The notes under the pieces are model-generated. The model searched no databases, had not been told where the DNA came from, and worked only from the letters and a program-made list of their open reading frames with translations. A DNA stretch of 64,000 bases from [Clostridium] aminophilum DSM 10710 (GTDB lineage: Bacteria; Bacillota; Clostridia; Lachnospirales; Lachnospiraceae), in NCBI RefSeq assembly GCF_000711825.1, contig NZ_JONJ01000014.1, positions 35,712-99,711 of the forward strand, read 5' to 3'. Made by a program: the position numbers and the translations under genes. Below are positions 24,498 to 33,371 of the stretch, in pieces (positions within the stretch are counted from its first letter, which is position 1; every line of letters starts with the position of its first letter).

Positions 24498-26561
24498 ATG
24501 GGGTACATGATCGGCGTAGATGTGGGCGGAACTTTTACTGATTTTTCCGTATTTAATCTTGAGACGGGGGAACTGTTTAATTACAAGGACAGTTCAACTC
24601 CGGATGATCCTTCCAGAGCAATTGTAAAGGGGGTAAAGGATGTCTTAGACATCAAGAAAGCAGCCCCTTCAGAAGTATCGTACCTTGCGCATGGAACCAC
24701 TGTTGGTACAAATGCGCTGATCGAAAAGAAGGGCGCGAAGGTGGGACTGATTACAACAAAAGGTTTTAAAGATCTTATGGAAATCGGCACACAGAGAAGA
24801 CCTTCATTATATGACTTGAAGGCACAGAAACCATATCCGTTGATTCCGTCAGGCCTTAACTGCGGCGTTACGGAAAGAATTCTTTATGATGGTTCTGTTG
24901 AGACCGAGCTTGATGAAGAAGAAACAAGAGAGGTTATTCGGTATTTAAAGAATAAGAATGCAACTGCCATTGCTGTGTGCACGTTATTCAGTTTTATTAA
25001 CCCGGATCACGAGCAGAGGATTCGAAAACTGATTGAAGAAGAGTATCCAGAGGCGTATATTACGACTTCCTGCGAAATCAGTCCGGAATTCCGCGAATAC
25101 AGCCGTATGAGCACCACGGTTCTGAATAGTTATCTTGGGCCGGTGATGAAGAAGTACGTTCATAATTTTAGAGAATCCGTTCATGATATGGGCGTGAACG
25201 TGGAACCATACATTACCATGTCAAATGGATCCATCATTTCCATAAAAGAAACCATTGACTGTCCGATCAAATGTGCTGTATCCGGGCCTTCGGCCGGAGC
25301 AGTTGCCGCAGCTTTCATTGGGAAACAGTGTAATGCAGATAAGATTATTACATTCGATATGGGGGGGACTAGTGCGGATATCTCTCTGATCGAGAACTAT
25401 ACGCCACAGGTCACAAATGAACGCGATGTAGAGGGATATCCTTGTAGAATTCCAATGATCAACATTATTACAATTGGTGCAGGGGGTGGTTCGATCGCGA
25501 AGATTGATGCCGGCGGAGCGTTAAAAGTAGGGCCGGAATCTGCAGGGGCAACACCGGGACCGGCCTGCTACAAGCGCGGTGGTGAGAATCCTTGTGTTAC
25601 GGATGCGAACATCGTTCTTGGAAAACTGAACCAGAAGAAAATTCTTGGCGGACGAATGGATGTTGATGTGGAGTTGGCCAAGAAAGCAATTCGGGAAAAA
25701 ATCAGTAATATGAGCGGATTAACGACGGAAGAAGCTGCGAATGGAATCATCACTGTTGTGAATTCGAATATGGTTCGGGCTGTAAGAAGTGTATCTGTTG
25801 AGAAAGGGTATGATGTTCGCGAATTTAGTCTTATGGCATTTGGCGGTGCAGGTCCGCTTCATGCTTGTGAGGTGGCGAAAGAACTTGGTATGAAGAGAGT
25901 CATTATTCCGCCTCATGCAGGAACACTTTGCTCTCTGGGACTTCTGCTTGCAGATACCAGGTTTGATATCAGTAGAACATCAATTGTAGATGGAACCGCG
26001 GAGAATCTGAAAACCGTAAATAAAATGTTTGAAGATATGATTCGGCAGGGAACGGAAGCGCTCAACCGGGAAGGAATACCGGAAGTGCGGAGGAACTTCG
26101 AGTTTTCGATTGATATGCGGTATCTTCGGCAGAACTTTGAGATTAATATCCCTGTTTCAACCGGAAAAATAGATGAGGAGCTGTTGAAAGAATCCATAGC
26201 AGCGTTTCACCGTGAGCATAAAAGAAGCTATGGATACTGTAACGAGAATGCAACGGTGCAGTTTGTCAGCTATCGTCTGACAGCGGTTGGAACTATTGAT
26301 AAACCGGAGTTTGTAAAAAAAGAATTGCATCCGGAAGTACCTGTACCGGCTCCGGTTGAAATCCGGGACGTTTTATTTCAGGGAGAGTCAGAGAGGATAA
26401 AAACGCCGGTTTACAAACGCTTTGATTTTACTGCAGGACAGAGTATTCCTGGCCCGTGCATTTGCGAACAGATGGATTCGACACTGGTCGTTCCGAAAAA
26501 TTGGGTTATTCATGTGGATGGATACGATAATCTGCAGATTGACTATAGAGAGGAGAACTAA
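24498..26561 (+). CDS. Hydantoinase/oxoprolinase subunit A (HyuA family)
   Basis: 687 residues. The N-terminal hydantoinase domain begins MIGVDVGGTFTDFSVF, an actin/ASKHA-type phosphate loop, with YLAHGTTVGTNALIEKKGAKV following. The central Hydant_A domain has AVSGPSAGAVAAAF, ITFDMGGTSADISLI and TIGAGGGSIAKIDAGGALKVGPESAGATPGPACY. The C-terminal domain starts near residue 510. With HyuB it would use ATP to phosphorylate and hydrolyse a lactam or cyclic ureide, such as 5-oxoproline or a hydantoin. Its stop is one base before the hyuB start, so the two are co-translated. The combination with Amadori-type enzymes is unusual. Confidence 0.93.
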   Translation: MGYMIGVDVGGTFTDFSVFNLETGELFNYKDSSTPDDPSRAIVKGVKDVLDIKKAAPSEVSYLAHGTTVGTNALIEKKGAKVGLITTKGFKDLMEIGTQRRPSLYDLKAQKPYPLIPSGLNCGVTERILYDGSVETELDEEETREVIRYLKNKNATAIAVCTLFSFINPDHEQRIRKLIEEEYPEAYITTSCEISPEFREYSRMSTTVLNSYLGPVMKKYVHNFRESVHDMGVNVEPYITMSNGSIISIKETIDCPIKCAVSGPSAGAVAAAFIGKQCNADKIITFDMGGTSADISLIENYTPQVTNERDVEGYPCRIPMINIITIGAGGGSIAKIDAGGALKVGPESAGATPGPACYKRGGENPCVTDANIVLGKLNQKKILGGRMDVDVELAKKAIREKISNMSGLTTEEAANGIITVVNSNMVRAVRSVSVEKGYDVREFSLMAFGGAGPLHACEVAKELGMKRVIIPPHAGTLCSLGLLLADTRFDISRTSIVDGTAENLKTVNKMFEDMIRQGTEALNREGIPEVRRNFEFSIDMRYLRQNFEINIPVSTGKIDEELLKESIAAFHREHKRSYGYCNENATVQFVSYRLTAVGTIDKPEFVKKELHPEVPVPAPVEIRDVLFQGESERIKTPVYKRFDFTAGQSIPGPCICEQMDSTLVVPKNWVIHVDGYDNLQIDYREEN

Positions 26562-26562
26562 G

Positions 26563-28311
26563 ATGGGACAGAAAAAAGTAGACACTGTTACGGTTGAGGT
26601 TGTTCGGAATCTTCTCATGTCGATTGCGGAAGAAACATATGGAATTATTGTTCGAAGTGCGTATTCGACCAATATGAAGGAACGACGGGATGTTTGTACT
26701 GCCGTGATTGATCCGGATGGAAACAGTGTTGCACAGGTAGAAAGTCTAGCTGCACTTTTGGGTTCTTTGTTGAGCGTTGTTCCGAATATCTATGAGAAAT
26801 TCGGAAGAGAGAATATAAAGCCGGGAGATATGTTTGTGGCAAATGACTGTTACCATGGAGGAGGTAACCATCTGCCGGATATTGTATTTGCCGCACCGGC
26901 TTTTGTGGACGAAAAGCTTGTCGGTTGGATTGCAAATATCGGTCATCATTCGGATATTGGCGGAAAGGTACCGGGTTCCACATCAGGAGATGCAGATAGC
27001 ATGTTTCAGGAGGGTTTACGGATCCCTGTGATCCGAATTCGGGAAAATGATGAGATTTTACCGAGTGTTATGGATCTGCTTCTTGATAATTCTCGGGTAC
27101 CTCAGGAACGATATGGAGATCTTACCGCACAAATGTCAGCAAACCTGATCGGAGTACAGAGAATTCAGGAGGCATACGGGAGATATCACGATATACTGAT
27201 CGACTGCATGAAAGAACTGGTAAGTTATTCGGAACGCCGTGTAAGGGCGGTCGTAAAAGAGCTTCCGGATGGGGTATATGAATTTACGGATTATGTGGAC
27301 GGTTGCGGAGAGAAATACCCGGATCCGCTTCCGATCAAGGTTAAAGTCACCATAAAAGAAGATGACCTCACCATTGATTTTACCGGCACTGCAGATCAGA
27401 TTGAGGCACCGATCAATGTTCCATATCCATGTACCAAAGCTGACGTATTCTTTGCTATCAAGGCACTGATGGGTAGTGACATACCGGTCAATGAAGGAAT
27501 CAATCGTGCGATCAGGATTATTGCGCCCAAGGGCTGCATTTTAAATCCGATTGAACCGGCACCGGTCGGGGCACAGATGGATTGCAGTCAGCGAGTTCCG
27601 GATGCGATTTTCGGGGCATTGGCACCTTTATTTCCGGAGAGCGTTACTACGGCTGGAAACGGAGCATGCACAACAACCATTCTTGCCGGAACCGGCGAGA
27701 TTGGAACGGATTCGGTCTTCATTTTTCATGAGGTAATTGCAGGAGGCGGTGGAGCAAGCAAAGAGTATGATGGATTATCAGGAACCCAGGTTAACATGAC
27801 CAACACGTCCAATATGCCGATTGAAGCGACGGAAATGGAGTTTCATAAGATACTGGCGCGTAGGTACGAATTGATGAAAGATTCGGGCGGAGCTGGAATG
27901 ATGAGAGGTGGTTTGGCAATCAATCGTGAATTGGAAATCCTGCAGGATGGTGTAAAATACACCGGTCTGGGGGATCGACACAAATTCCATCCATGGGGAT
28001 TAGCCGGAGGTCTGGAAGGCGGATGCGGAGCATTTTATCGAATTGAACCAGATGGTACGGTAACCCAAATGGGGCATAAGACGACGTCAAAAACCATGAA
28101 TAAAGGAGATATTATCCGCGTTGTTACACCGGGGGCAGGCGGATATGGGAATCCGAAGAAGCGAGATGCAGAACTCGTATTGCGTGATGTGATTGAAGAA
28201 AAGGTATCGCAGAAGGCTGCTCGGGACCTCTACGGTGTTGAGATTATTGAGAAAAATGGCGACTACGTCATTGATGAAAACGCGACTCAAAAGCTTAGGG
28301 CAAATGAATGA
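26563..28311 (+). CDS. Hydantoinase/oxoprolinase subunit B (HyuB family)
   Basis: 582 residues of the Hydantoinase_B family. It begins with TVEVVRNLLMSIAEETYGIIVRSAYS and has FVANDCYHGGGNHLPDIVF, with metal-binding His and Asp residues. It continues with NIGHHSDIGGKVPGS and the glycine-rich AGGGGASKEYDGLSGTQVNMTNTSN segment. HWGLAGG-like text (FHPWGLAGGLEGG) and TPGAGGYGNP end the catalytic region. It supplies the hydrolase site that receives the phosphorylated intermediate made by subunit A. The start is the ATG at 26563 behind AGAGGAGA. A long upstream in-frame extension into hyuA is not credible. Confidence 0.93.
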   Translation: MGQKKVDTVTVEVVRNLLMSIAEETYGIIVRSAYSTNMKERRDVCTAVIDPDGNSVAQVESLAALLGSLLSVVPNIYEKFGRENIKPGDMFVANDCYHGGGNHLPDIVFAAPAFVDEKLVGWIANIGHHSDIGGKVPGSTSGDADSMFQEGLRIPVIRIRENDEILPSVMDLLLDNSRVPQERYGDLTAQMSANLIGVQRIQEAYGRYHDILIDCMKELVSYSERRVRAVVKELPDGVYEFTDYVDGCGEKYPDPLPIKVKVTIKEDDLTIDFTGTADQIEAPINVPYPCTKADVFFAIKALMGSDIPVNEGINRAIRIIAPKGCILNPIEPAPVGAQMDCSQRVPDAIFGALAPLFPESVTTAGNGACTTTILAGTGEIGTDSVFIFHEVIAGGGGASKEYDGLSGTQVNMTNTSNMPIEATEMEFHKILARRYELMKDSGGAGMMRGGLAINRELEILQDGVKYTGLGDRHKFHPWGLAGGLEGGCGAFYRIEPDGTVTQMGHKTTSKTMNKGDIIRVVTPGAGGYGNPKKRDAELVLRDVIEEKVSQKAARDLYGVEIIEKNGDYVIDENATQKLRANE

Positions 28312-28337
28312 TGGTTTAAGGAAAGGAAGAAACAATC

Positions 28338-29342
28338 ATGGTTATGGGAATGAGCGAAGTTACGGAAGTAATGAATAGAGTAAAGGAAGAGTTTGCGAAG
28401 AGAGAGGGAGGTTTGCAGACTGTTATTTTTGTGGCTTGCGGCGGATCGCTTGCTTCAAGTTATCCTGCAAGATATCTTTTGAATGCAGAAGCTCGCAATC
28501 TTCGGATTGCCGGATATAATAGCAATGAGTTCGTCTATGCAACACCTAAGGCGGTGGGATCGAATGCACTTGTCATTTGCACATCGACGAAGGCTACGGC
28601 TGAAACGGTGGAAGCGGTAAAGACTGCGAATAAGCTGGGCGCAGTAACAGTAGGCCTTACAGGTTATGATGACAGTCTTACTGCACAGAGCGCACAGTTT
28701 TATATTACCTATTATCATGCAGATGAGTGGTATAAAGATCCTTCCCTAATTCATTATAACAGTCAGGGTACTGCTTTAAAAATTGCTTTTTGGCTCTTGA
28801 AAGAGTATGAAGGATACGAGTATTACGATCAGGCTCAGAAAGCATTTGAATTGATGCCGGAAATCTATGGAAAAGCTTACGAAAAGGTAAAAGAGGATAC
28901 GGCAAAATTTGCCATGGATTATAAGGACGATAAGGTTTGGAACGTTCTCGGAAGCGGAGTTACGTATGAAGCGGTATATTCCGATGCTTTCTGCTTTTTC
29001 CAGGAGATGCAGACGGTTCATTGTGTTCCGATTCATTCCGGAGAGTATTTCCACGGGGCATTTGAGACGACCGATAAGGACCTTGCGATACTTCTCCTGA
29101 AGAGTGCTGGACGAACAAGATATCTTGATGACCGAGCAGAGAGATTTCTGAACAAATTTGCCGGACACCACTATATTATTGATGCGGAAAAACTTGGCTT
29201 GGATCGATTAGACGAAAAGGTTGCAGAGTATTTCAATTCGCTTCTTATTCATCCGATTACGAAACAGTTTATTACAGCGATGGGGGAGGTAAGGATGCAT
29301 CCGATGTCATATCGTAGATATATGTGGAAATTTGAGTATTGA
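28338..29342 (+). CDS. SIS-domain sugar-phosphate deglycase, FrlB/FraB-like
   Basis: 334 residues with two SIS domains. The first has TVIFVACGGSLASSYPARYLL and NALVICTSTKATAETVEAV. The second has VWNVLGSGVTYEAVYSDAF and the family motif SGEYFHGAFE, with Glu236 and His239, comparable to SGEFRHGPLE in FrlB. The C-terminus RRYMWKFEY mirrors the RRY...EY ending of FrlB. Such enzymes split 6-phosphorylated Amadori compounds into glucose 6-phosphate and a free amine. They are distinct from the glutaminase-linked GlmS. It follows hyuB by 26 bases and closes the operon. It is the expected partner of the FrlD-like kinase. Confidence 0.87.
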   Translation: MVMGMSEVTEVMNRVKEEFAKREGGLQTVIFVACGGSLASSYPARYLLNAEARNLRIAGYNSNEFVYATPKAVGSNALVICTSTKATAETVEAVKTANKLGAVTVGLTGYDDSLTAQSAQFYITYYHADEWYKDPSLIHYNSQGTALKIAFWLLKEYEGYEYYDQAQKAFELMPEIYGKAYEKVKEDTAKFAMDYKDDKVWNVLGSGVTYEAVYSDAFCFFQEMQTVHCVPIHSGEYFHGAFETTDKDLAILLLKSAGRTRYLDDRAERFLNKFAGHHYIIDAEKLGLDRLDEKVAEYFNSLLIHPITKQFITAMGEVRMHPMSYRRYMWKFEY

Positions 29343-29386
29343 TGACCAGCTGTACACTCGTGACTTTAGTCGAGTGAGGCTTCACA

Positions 29387-29400
29387 ATTAAGACGTTATA
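29387..29400. promoter_or_regulatory. Fourth copy of the island motif
   Basis: ATTAAGACGTTATA at 29387-29400 is identical over 14 bases to 17508-17521. It lies between the deglycase stop and its terminator. No promoter is evident here, so it may be a spare operator or a relic. Confidence 0.4.
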
Positions 29401-29426
29401 GTTTCTTTTCCTTATCATATTCGATA

Positions 29427-29466
29427 GGCTGGATAGTCTCCAAAACGGGAGCATTATCCAGCCTTG
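29427..29466 (+). terminator. Terminator of the hyuAB-deglycase operon
   Basis: A perfect 9-bp stem (29427-29435 with 29455-29463) is followed by TTG TTG. It lies 85 bases after the stop. The stretch 29467-29659 is very AT-rich and should hold the gntR promoter, but I cannot fix it. Confidence 0.65.
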
Positions 29467-29659
29467 TTGCGTAAGAAAAGACTGTATGTGTCAAATACTT
29501 AAAAGAATTTTATTATTGCATTCAAAATAAATTAAAATATGAAGAAAAAATATGATCTATATTGGAATGATGATATAGTATGTGTTATGATGATTTAAAC
29601 AATAAAAATAATATTTTACTATAGATTGCGGAAAGCGTTTGTGGATTGGGGGGAAGCGA

Positions 29660-30385
29660 ATGGGAACCATTGAGTATGATAGCGTTATTCCTTTGTACCA
29701 GCAGATTATTGATGCTGTGAAGAAAGATATAACGACAGGCGTCTATAAGTCCGGAGAAAAGCTTCCGATCGAGAGTAAACTGAGTGAAATATACAGTGTC
29801 AGCAGAATTACAATACGACGGGCAATTGATGAGCTTTGTAGTCAGGGATTGGTTGAGAAGAAACAGGGAAAAGGAACATTTGTCTGCACAAAAACGATTT
29901 ATAAATCTTTGAATACGGAAAAAATCAGTTTTACGGAGCTATGCATTGCAAACGGAATGAAGGCAAGCTCAAAACTTCTTAGTGCAAAAGTGGTGTGTCC
30001 GAAAGACCATACGGTTTTGGCAGAATTGGGCCTGAAGCCGGGAGAACAGGCTGTTGAAATTGTTCGTTTACGTTATGCGAATGAGCGACCGATTGTTATT
30101 GAGACAAATGTTTTTCCCATGGAATATGCGTTTCTGTTAAATGTGAACTTAGATCATGATTCTCTATATCGATATTTACGAGAGGAAAAAAAGGTAAATA
30201 TTTTTCCGGGAAAGCTGTCCTTGAGAATTGTACGTACAAATGCGAAGCAGTCGAAAATGTTGGAAGTTCCGCGGAACACGCCGGTATTAAATACATTTGG
30301 TTATGCGCTGACAGAAAATGGAAAGGTGCTTCATACGATTCAAAATGTAGGGTACGGCGAGGACTTTGATTTAGTTATTCGCTGA
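29660..30385 (+). CDS. GntR-family regulator with UTRA domain
   Basis: 241 residues of the HutC subfamily. The winged helix spans about residues 8-75 (LYQQIIDAVKKDITTGVYKSG, RITIRRAIDELCSQGLV and GKGTFVC). A UTRA ligand-binding domain follows at about 90-238, with LKPGEQAVEIVRLRYANERPI and TPVLNTFGYALTENGKV. Regulators of this subfamily control frl and fra genes, binding a sugar phosphate or phosphorylated Amadori intermediate as inducer. The start is the ATG at 29660 after a GGGGGGAAG site. It is transcribed alone, in the same direction as the island, and is the likely repressor at the repeated GACGTTATATAA sites. Confidence 0.9.
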   Translation: MGTIEYDSVIPLYQQIIDAVKKDITTGVYKSGEKLPIESKLSEIYSVSRITIRRAIDELCSQGLVEKKQGKGTFVCTKTIYKSLNTEKISFTELCIANGMKASSKLLSAKVVCPKDHTVLAELGLKPGEQAVEIVRLRYANERPIVIETNVFPMEYAFLLNVNLDHDSLYRYLREEKKVNIFPGKLSLRIVRTNAKQSKMLEVPRNTPVLNTFGYALTENGKVLHTIQNVGYGEDFDLVIR

Positions 30386-30403
30386 TGAATTCTTAATTCT
30401 TTG

Positions 30404-30440
30404 ACCGGGAAAGGATGGTATTCCTTTCCCGGTTTTTCTT
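30404..30440 (+). terminator. Terminator of the gntR-type gene
   Basis: An 11-bp perfect stem (30404-30414 with 30423-30433) is followed by a T-rich run. It marks the right end of the catabolic island. Confidence 0.85.
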
Positions 30441-30520
30441 TTTTACCGCCGGCGTCATTGACCCTATTTTGTTAAAGAGTTAAAATTAAATAAATGACAA
30501 CAAGATATTGATATAGATTT

Positions 30521-30590
30521 CAGTTTGAACAGTTCAGTTTGAACAGTTTAGTTTCATCAGTTTAGCTCCAACAGTTCCTCTCCAACAGGA
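30521..30590. repeat. 14-bp tandem repeat, five degenerate units
   Basis: The units begin at 30521, 30535, 30549, 30563 and 30577. The first two (CAGTTTGAACAGTT) are identical and the others drift. It is AT-rich, non-coding, and sits about 70 bases before the sensor-MFS gene. No gene is seen in 30441-30661. Confidence 0.75.
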
Positions 30591-30661
30591 AGTTACAACG
30601 ATTCGATTGATTTTCATGAATGTAGTCAAGAATGTACCGGTGAATGAAAGAGGAGTTGCAT

Positions 30662-33367
30662 TTGAGAAAAAAACTATTTTTGATCATATCAATACTGGCT
30701 GCTTTATTTGTATTTATCGGCGCCCGGAGAACACATTACTATCCCTTTATGCGCTCAATCGAACTTGATCAGTCCAATGTGCTGGATGTGGTGGATCAGG
30801 AGAACGGGATGGTCGCAATCTGGGACAGGCAGCTTCTTTTTGCATCGCATGACCGGGAACTGATCCGGATCATTTCCACCGATATCAACGGAGTGCAGAG
30901 TGAGCCCCGCGTCGTTGCGTCCGACGGGGCCGATGTCTATGCAATTGTCGGGGATATCTACAACGATTATAATTATTACAGTAATGAAAAACTTCTGAAA
31001 TATTCTTCTTCGGGCAAATATCTCGGTGAACTGTACATACAGAATTATGACGAGAATCAGCGCATCAATTCCAATCAGCTCAAGGATGTCGTGGTTCGCG
31101 ACGGATACGCATATATCACAAAGATCCAGGACAGCAGCATTCAGCTGATCCGGGTCAGCGCTGATTCGGTCAATGAAGATTCCGAGACGGAATACACGGT
31201 TGCAGCGTCGGTTACGGCTCCTGAGATAATTCAGGCAGGAGAGTATAATATCGATGAGAACCGGATAGAAATCTACAATCGCTTTGGCGAGGTCTATTAC
31301 TATGACATGTCTGAGCATGAGCTCAGTTTTCATCCTGACATAATTCACACCCAATTTCACAATCAAAGCTGGAGTGCGTCGATCACATTTTCCACGTTTA
31401 CCAGGATTATGGATATCCTGTATCATCTGGGCGCGGTTATTCTTGTGATCACCGTTCTGTATGCCGTTTTCCGGATTGTTTCCACCGGTTATCTGAACCG
31501 ATATAAGATCGCAATCGCTTTTATTGGACTCTTTTTATCGGTTGTGGCGTATTACACCGGCATAACGCTGAAAGAATTTGATGAAGAACAACGGCTTAGA
31601 ACCATTTCCGCCGCCGAAGCCGTCTCGGCAGGTTTTCGCTATTTTGCCATGGATGAACTCAGCGTTCTTGGAGGCAAAGAGCCGGAAGATTTCAAGACGG
31701 AAGAGCTGAGAGACAGGACGGAATGGATTGGCCCTTACCTTCAGGAAGTCTGCAGGGCAAACGGGAAAGAGATGGGAATGTATGCTCAGATCTATGCATT
31801 TGATAAGGGCGGAGAAGCATATCTTATCGCAGATTCCTACAATGAGTATATTCTCGGAACGCTGTACACGGATCTTTCGATTGCTGCCGACGACAATCCC
31901 GATTCATCGCACATAATGGGTTATACGGTCGAAAAGGAAGTGGACGGAATCTATGGTTTTGTCCATTCTCCGATCTATGATAACGAGAACAACATGGTCG
32001 GATTCCTCGAAATGGGAAGTGAATATGGCAAGCTCCGAAATGACCGGATCCGCAGAGTGATCGGCTCGGCAATGCAGCTGGTTTCTTTTGTTGTATTTGC
32101 TGTCATGCTCGTCGATGTGATCCGAAAGTACTCCAGGGAACTGAGGGAGTATACGGCCATCCGGAAAAGCCAGCCCAGAGAGGCAAAATACTGCCTGAGC
32201 AATACCTATGATTTTCTGGTGACCGGACTGGTATATATGGACGGTATGATGATGGTCATGGCGGTTTCCAGTATAAGCGCGAATTCGGATATCGACATGG
32301 CGCTCCTGTTCGCGATTCCATTCACTGCCTACCGCATCGGCTCCTGGCTGGGGTCTGTCATCACATCGATGCTTCTCGGCCGTTTTGGAGAGAGACGGAT
32401 GGGTGTCGCCTCCGCGATCATCAGCGCCGCTTCCTTTGCCGGTATGGTGTTCTCCATTCACCGGGGAAATATTTATTTCTTTGCGGTATGTAAGTTCCTG
32501 GAAGGAATCTTCCTCGAAAGCGTTCTGTATGCGCTGGCAGAAGGAATTCCCTATGAGATCGAGGACATGGATCGCAGAAATAAAAAGATTTCGGAGAGTC
32601 AGAGTGCGACCGAGGCTGCGACCCTGATCTTTACGATGATTGCGGGTCTTGTTGCATCTTCCCTCGGTTTTTCCTGTATGTACGGTATCGGGGTGATTGT
32701 CTGCGTATTGTTGATCCCGTTCAGTTTTGTCATCTTTGAAGATGAGGAGGATGATGAAGAGGTCAAAACGCTGCAGGTCTGGAAGGCTTTTGCCCGGCCG
32801 CGTGCTCTGATCTATATCCTTCTGATGGTACTCACCATTTCATTTGCCACCAGCTATGATGAGTATCTGTTCCCGCTGATTTCGGAAAATGCCGGACTTA
32901 CCGAGATCGAGATGACCAGCATCGGTGTATTCTCCGTCACAATCACCTATTTCGCTGAGAGCATCGTGGAGATATTTAACAAATGGCATCCTCTGAAAGC
33001 CATGATCACCGCGCTGTCGGTCTGCGGCATTGCAATCATGCTTCTGATTCTGAACACGAATGTTGTGTTTGCCACGATCGTTCTCTTTATCGTCTGCGTC
33101 ATGATCCGTGTCGTTGAAGTGCACCGGATCAGCTGGCTGATTGGCCTGACGGAAAATGACGGCGTGGAAGGAAAAGATGTTCTGGAGAATTATTTTGCTT
33201 TGGAAGACGGGTTTAAGGTCCTGCACGGACCGGTTCTGGGACCGCTGTTCACCGTCTCATCGTCTGTCGCAGCCGGTTTCCTTGGGTTCTTGTGTCTTGT
33301 ATCACCAAGAGTGTACGGAATGATTGCTGAAAAAATGAAAACAAATAACTCGAATGAGGAGGACTAA
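30662..33367 (+). CDS. MFS transporter fused to extracytoplasmic sensor-like domains
   Basis: About 901 residues. An N-terminal anchor (about 3-18) is followed by a beta-rich extracytoplasmic region (about 25-240) with propeller-like strands. Two helices follow (about 250-300), then a second extracytoplasmic domain (about 305-455) resembling a Cache/PAS sensor: QIYAFDKGGEAYLIADSYN and VHSPIYDNENNMVGFLEMG. A helix follows (460-482), then a full 12-helix MFS domain (about 510-890). There is no kinase or other output domain, so sensing may gate transport directly. The TTG start at 30662 is favoured by AGAGGAG 6-7 bases upstream; an ATG at 30644 is an alternative. It ends 4 bases before a homospermidine synthase-like gene and is certainly co-transcribed with it. 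The polyamine link is an inference. Confidence 0.8.
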   Translation: MRKKLFLIISILAALFVFIGARRTHYYPFMRSIELDQSNVLDVVDQENGMVAIWDRQLLFASHDRELIRIISTDINGVQSEPRVVASDGADVYAIVGDIYNDYNYYSNEKLLKYSSSGKYLGELYIQNYDENQRINSNQLKDVVVRDGYAYITKIQDSSIQLIRVSADSVNEDSETEYTVAASVTAPEIIQAGEYNIDENRIEIYNRFGEVYYYDMSEHELSFHPDIIHTQFHNQSWSASITFSTFTRIMDILYHLGAVILVITVLYAVFRIVSTGYLNRYKIAIAFIGLFLSVVAYYTGITLKEFDEEQRLRTISAAEAVSAGFRYFAMDELSVLGGKEPEDFKTEELRDRTEWIGPYLQEVCRANGKEMGMYAQIYAFDKGGEAYLIADSYNEYILGTLYTDLSIAADDNPDSSHIMGYTVEKEVDGIYGFVHSPIYDNENNMVGFLEMGSEYGKLRNDRIRRVIGSAMQLVSFVVFAVMLVDVIRKYSRELREYTAIRKSQPREAKYCLSNTYDFLVTGLVYMDGMMMVMAVSSISANSDIDMALLFAIPFTAYRIGSWLGSVITSMLLGRFGERRMGVASAIISAASFAGMVFSIHRGNIYFFAVCKFLEGIFLESVLYALAEGIPYEIEDMDRRNKKISESQSATEAATLIFTMIAGLVASSLGFSCMYGIGVIVCVLLIPFSFVIFEDEEDDEEVKTLQVWKAFARPRALIYILLMVLTISFATSYDEYLFPLISENAGLTEIEMTSIGVFSVTITYFAESIVEIFNKWHPLKAMITALSVCGIAIMLLILNTNVVFATIVLFIVCVMIRVVEVHRISWLIGLTENDGVEGKDVLENYFALEDGFKVLHGPVLGPLFTVSSSVAAGFLGFLCLVSPRVYGMIAEKMKTNNSNEED

Positions 33368-33371
33368 TAAT

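Noticed and set aside
24498..28311. hyuA/hyuB as acetone carboxylase subunits
   Set aside because: The third (gamma) subunit is missing, and the proteins have the layout of hydantoinase/oxoprolinase A and B.
28338..29342. The SIS protein as GlmS-like glucosamine-6-phosphate synthase
   Set aside because: There is no glutaminase domain, and the SGExxHGxxE motif and RRY...EY C-terminus fit FrlB/FraB better.
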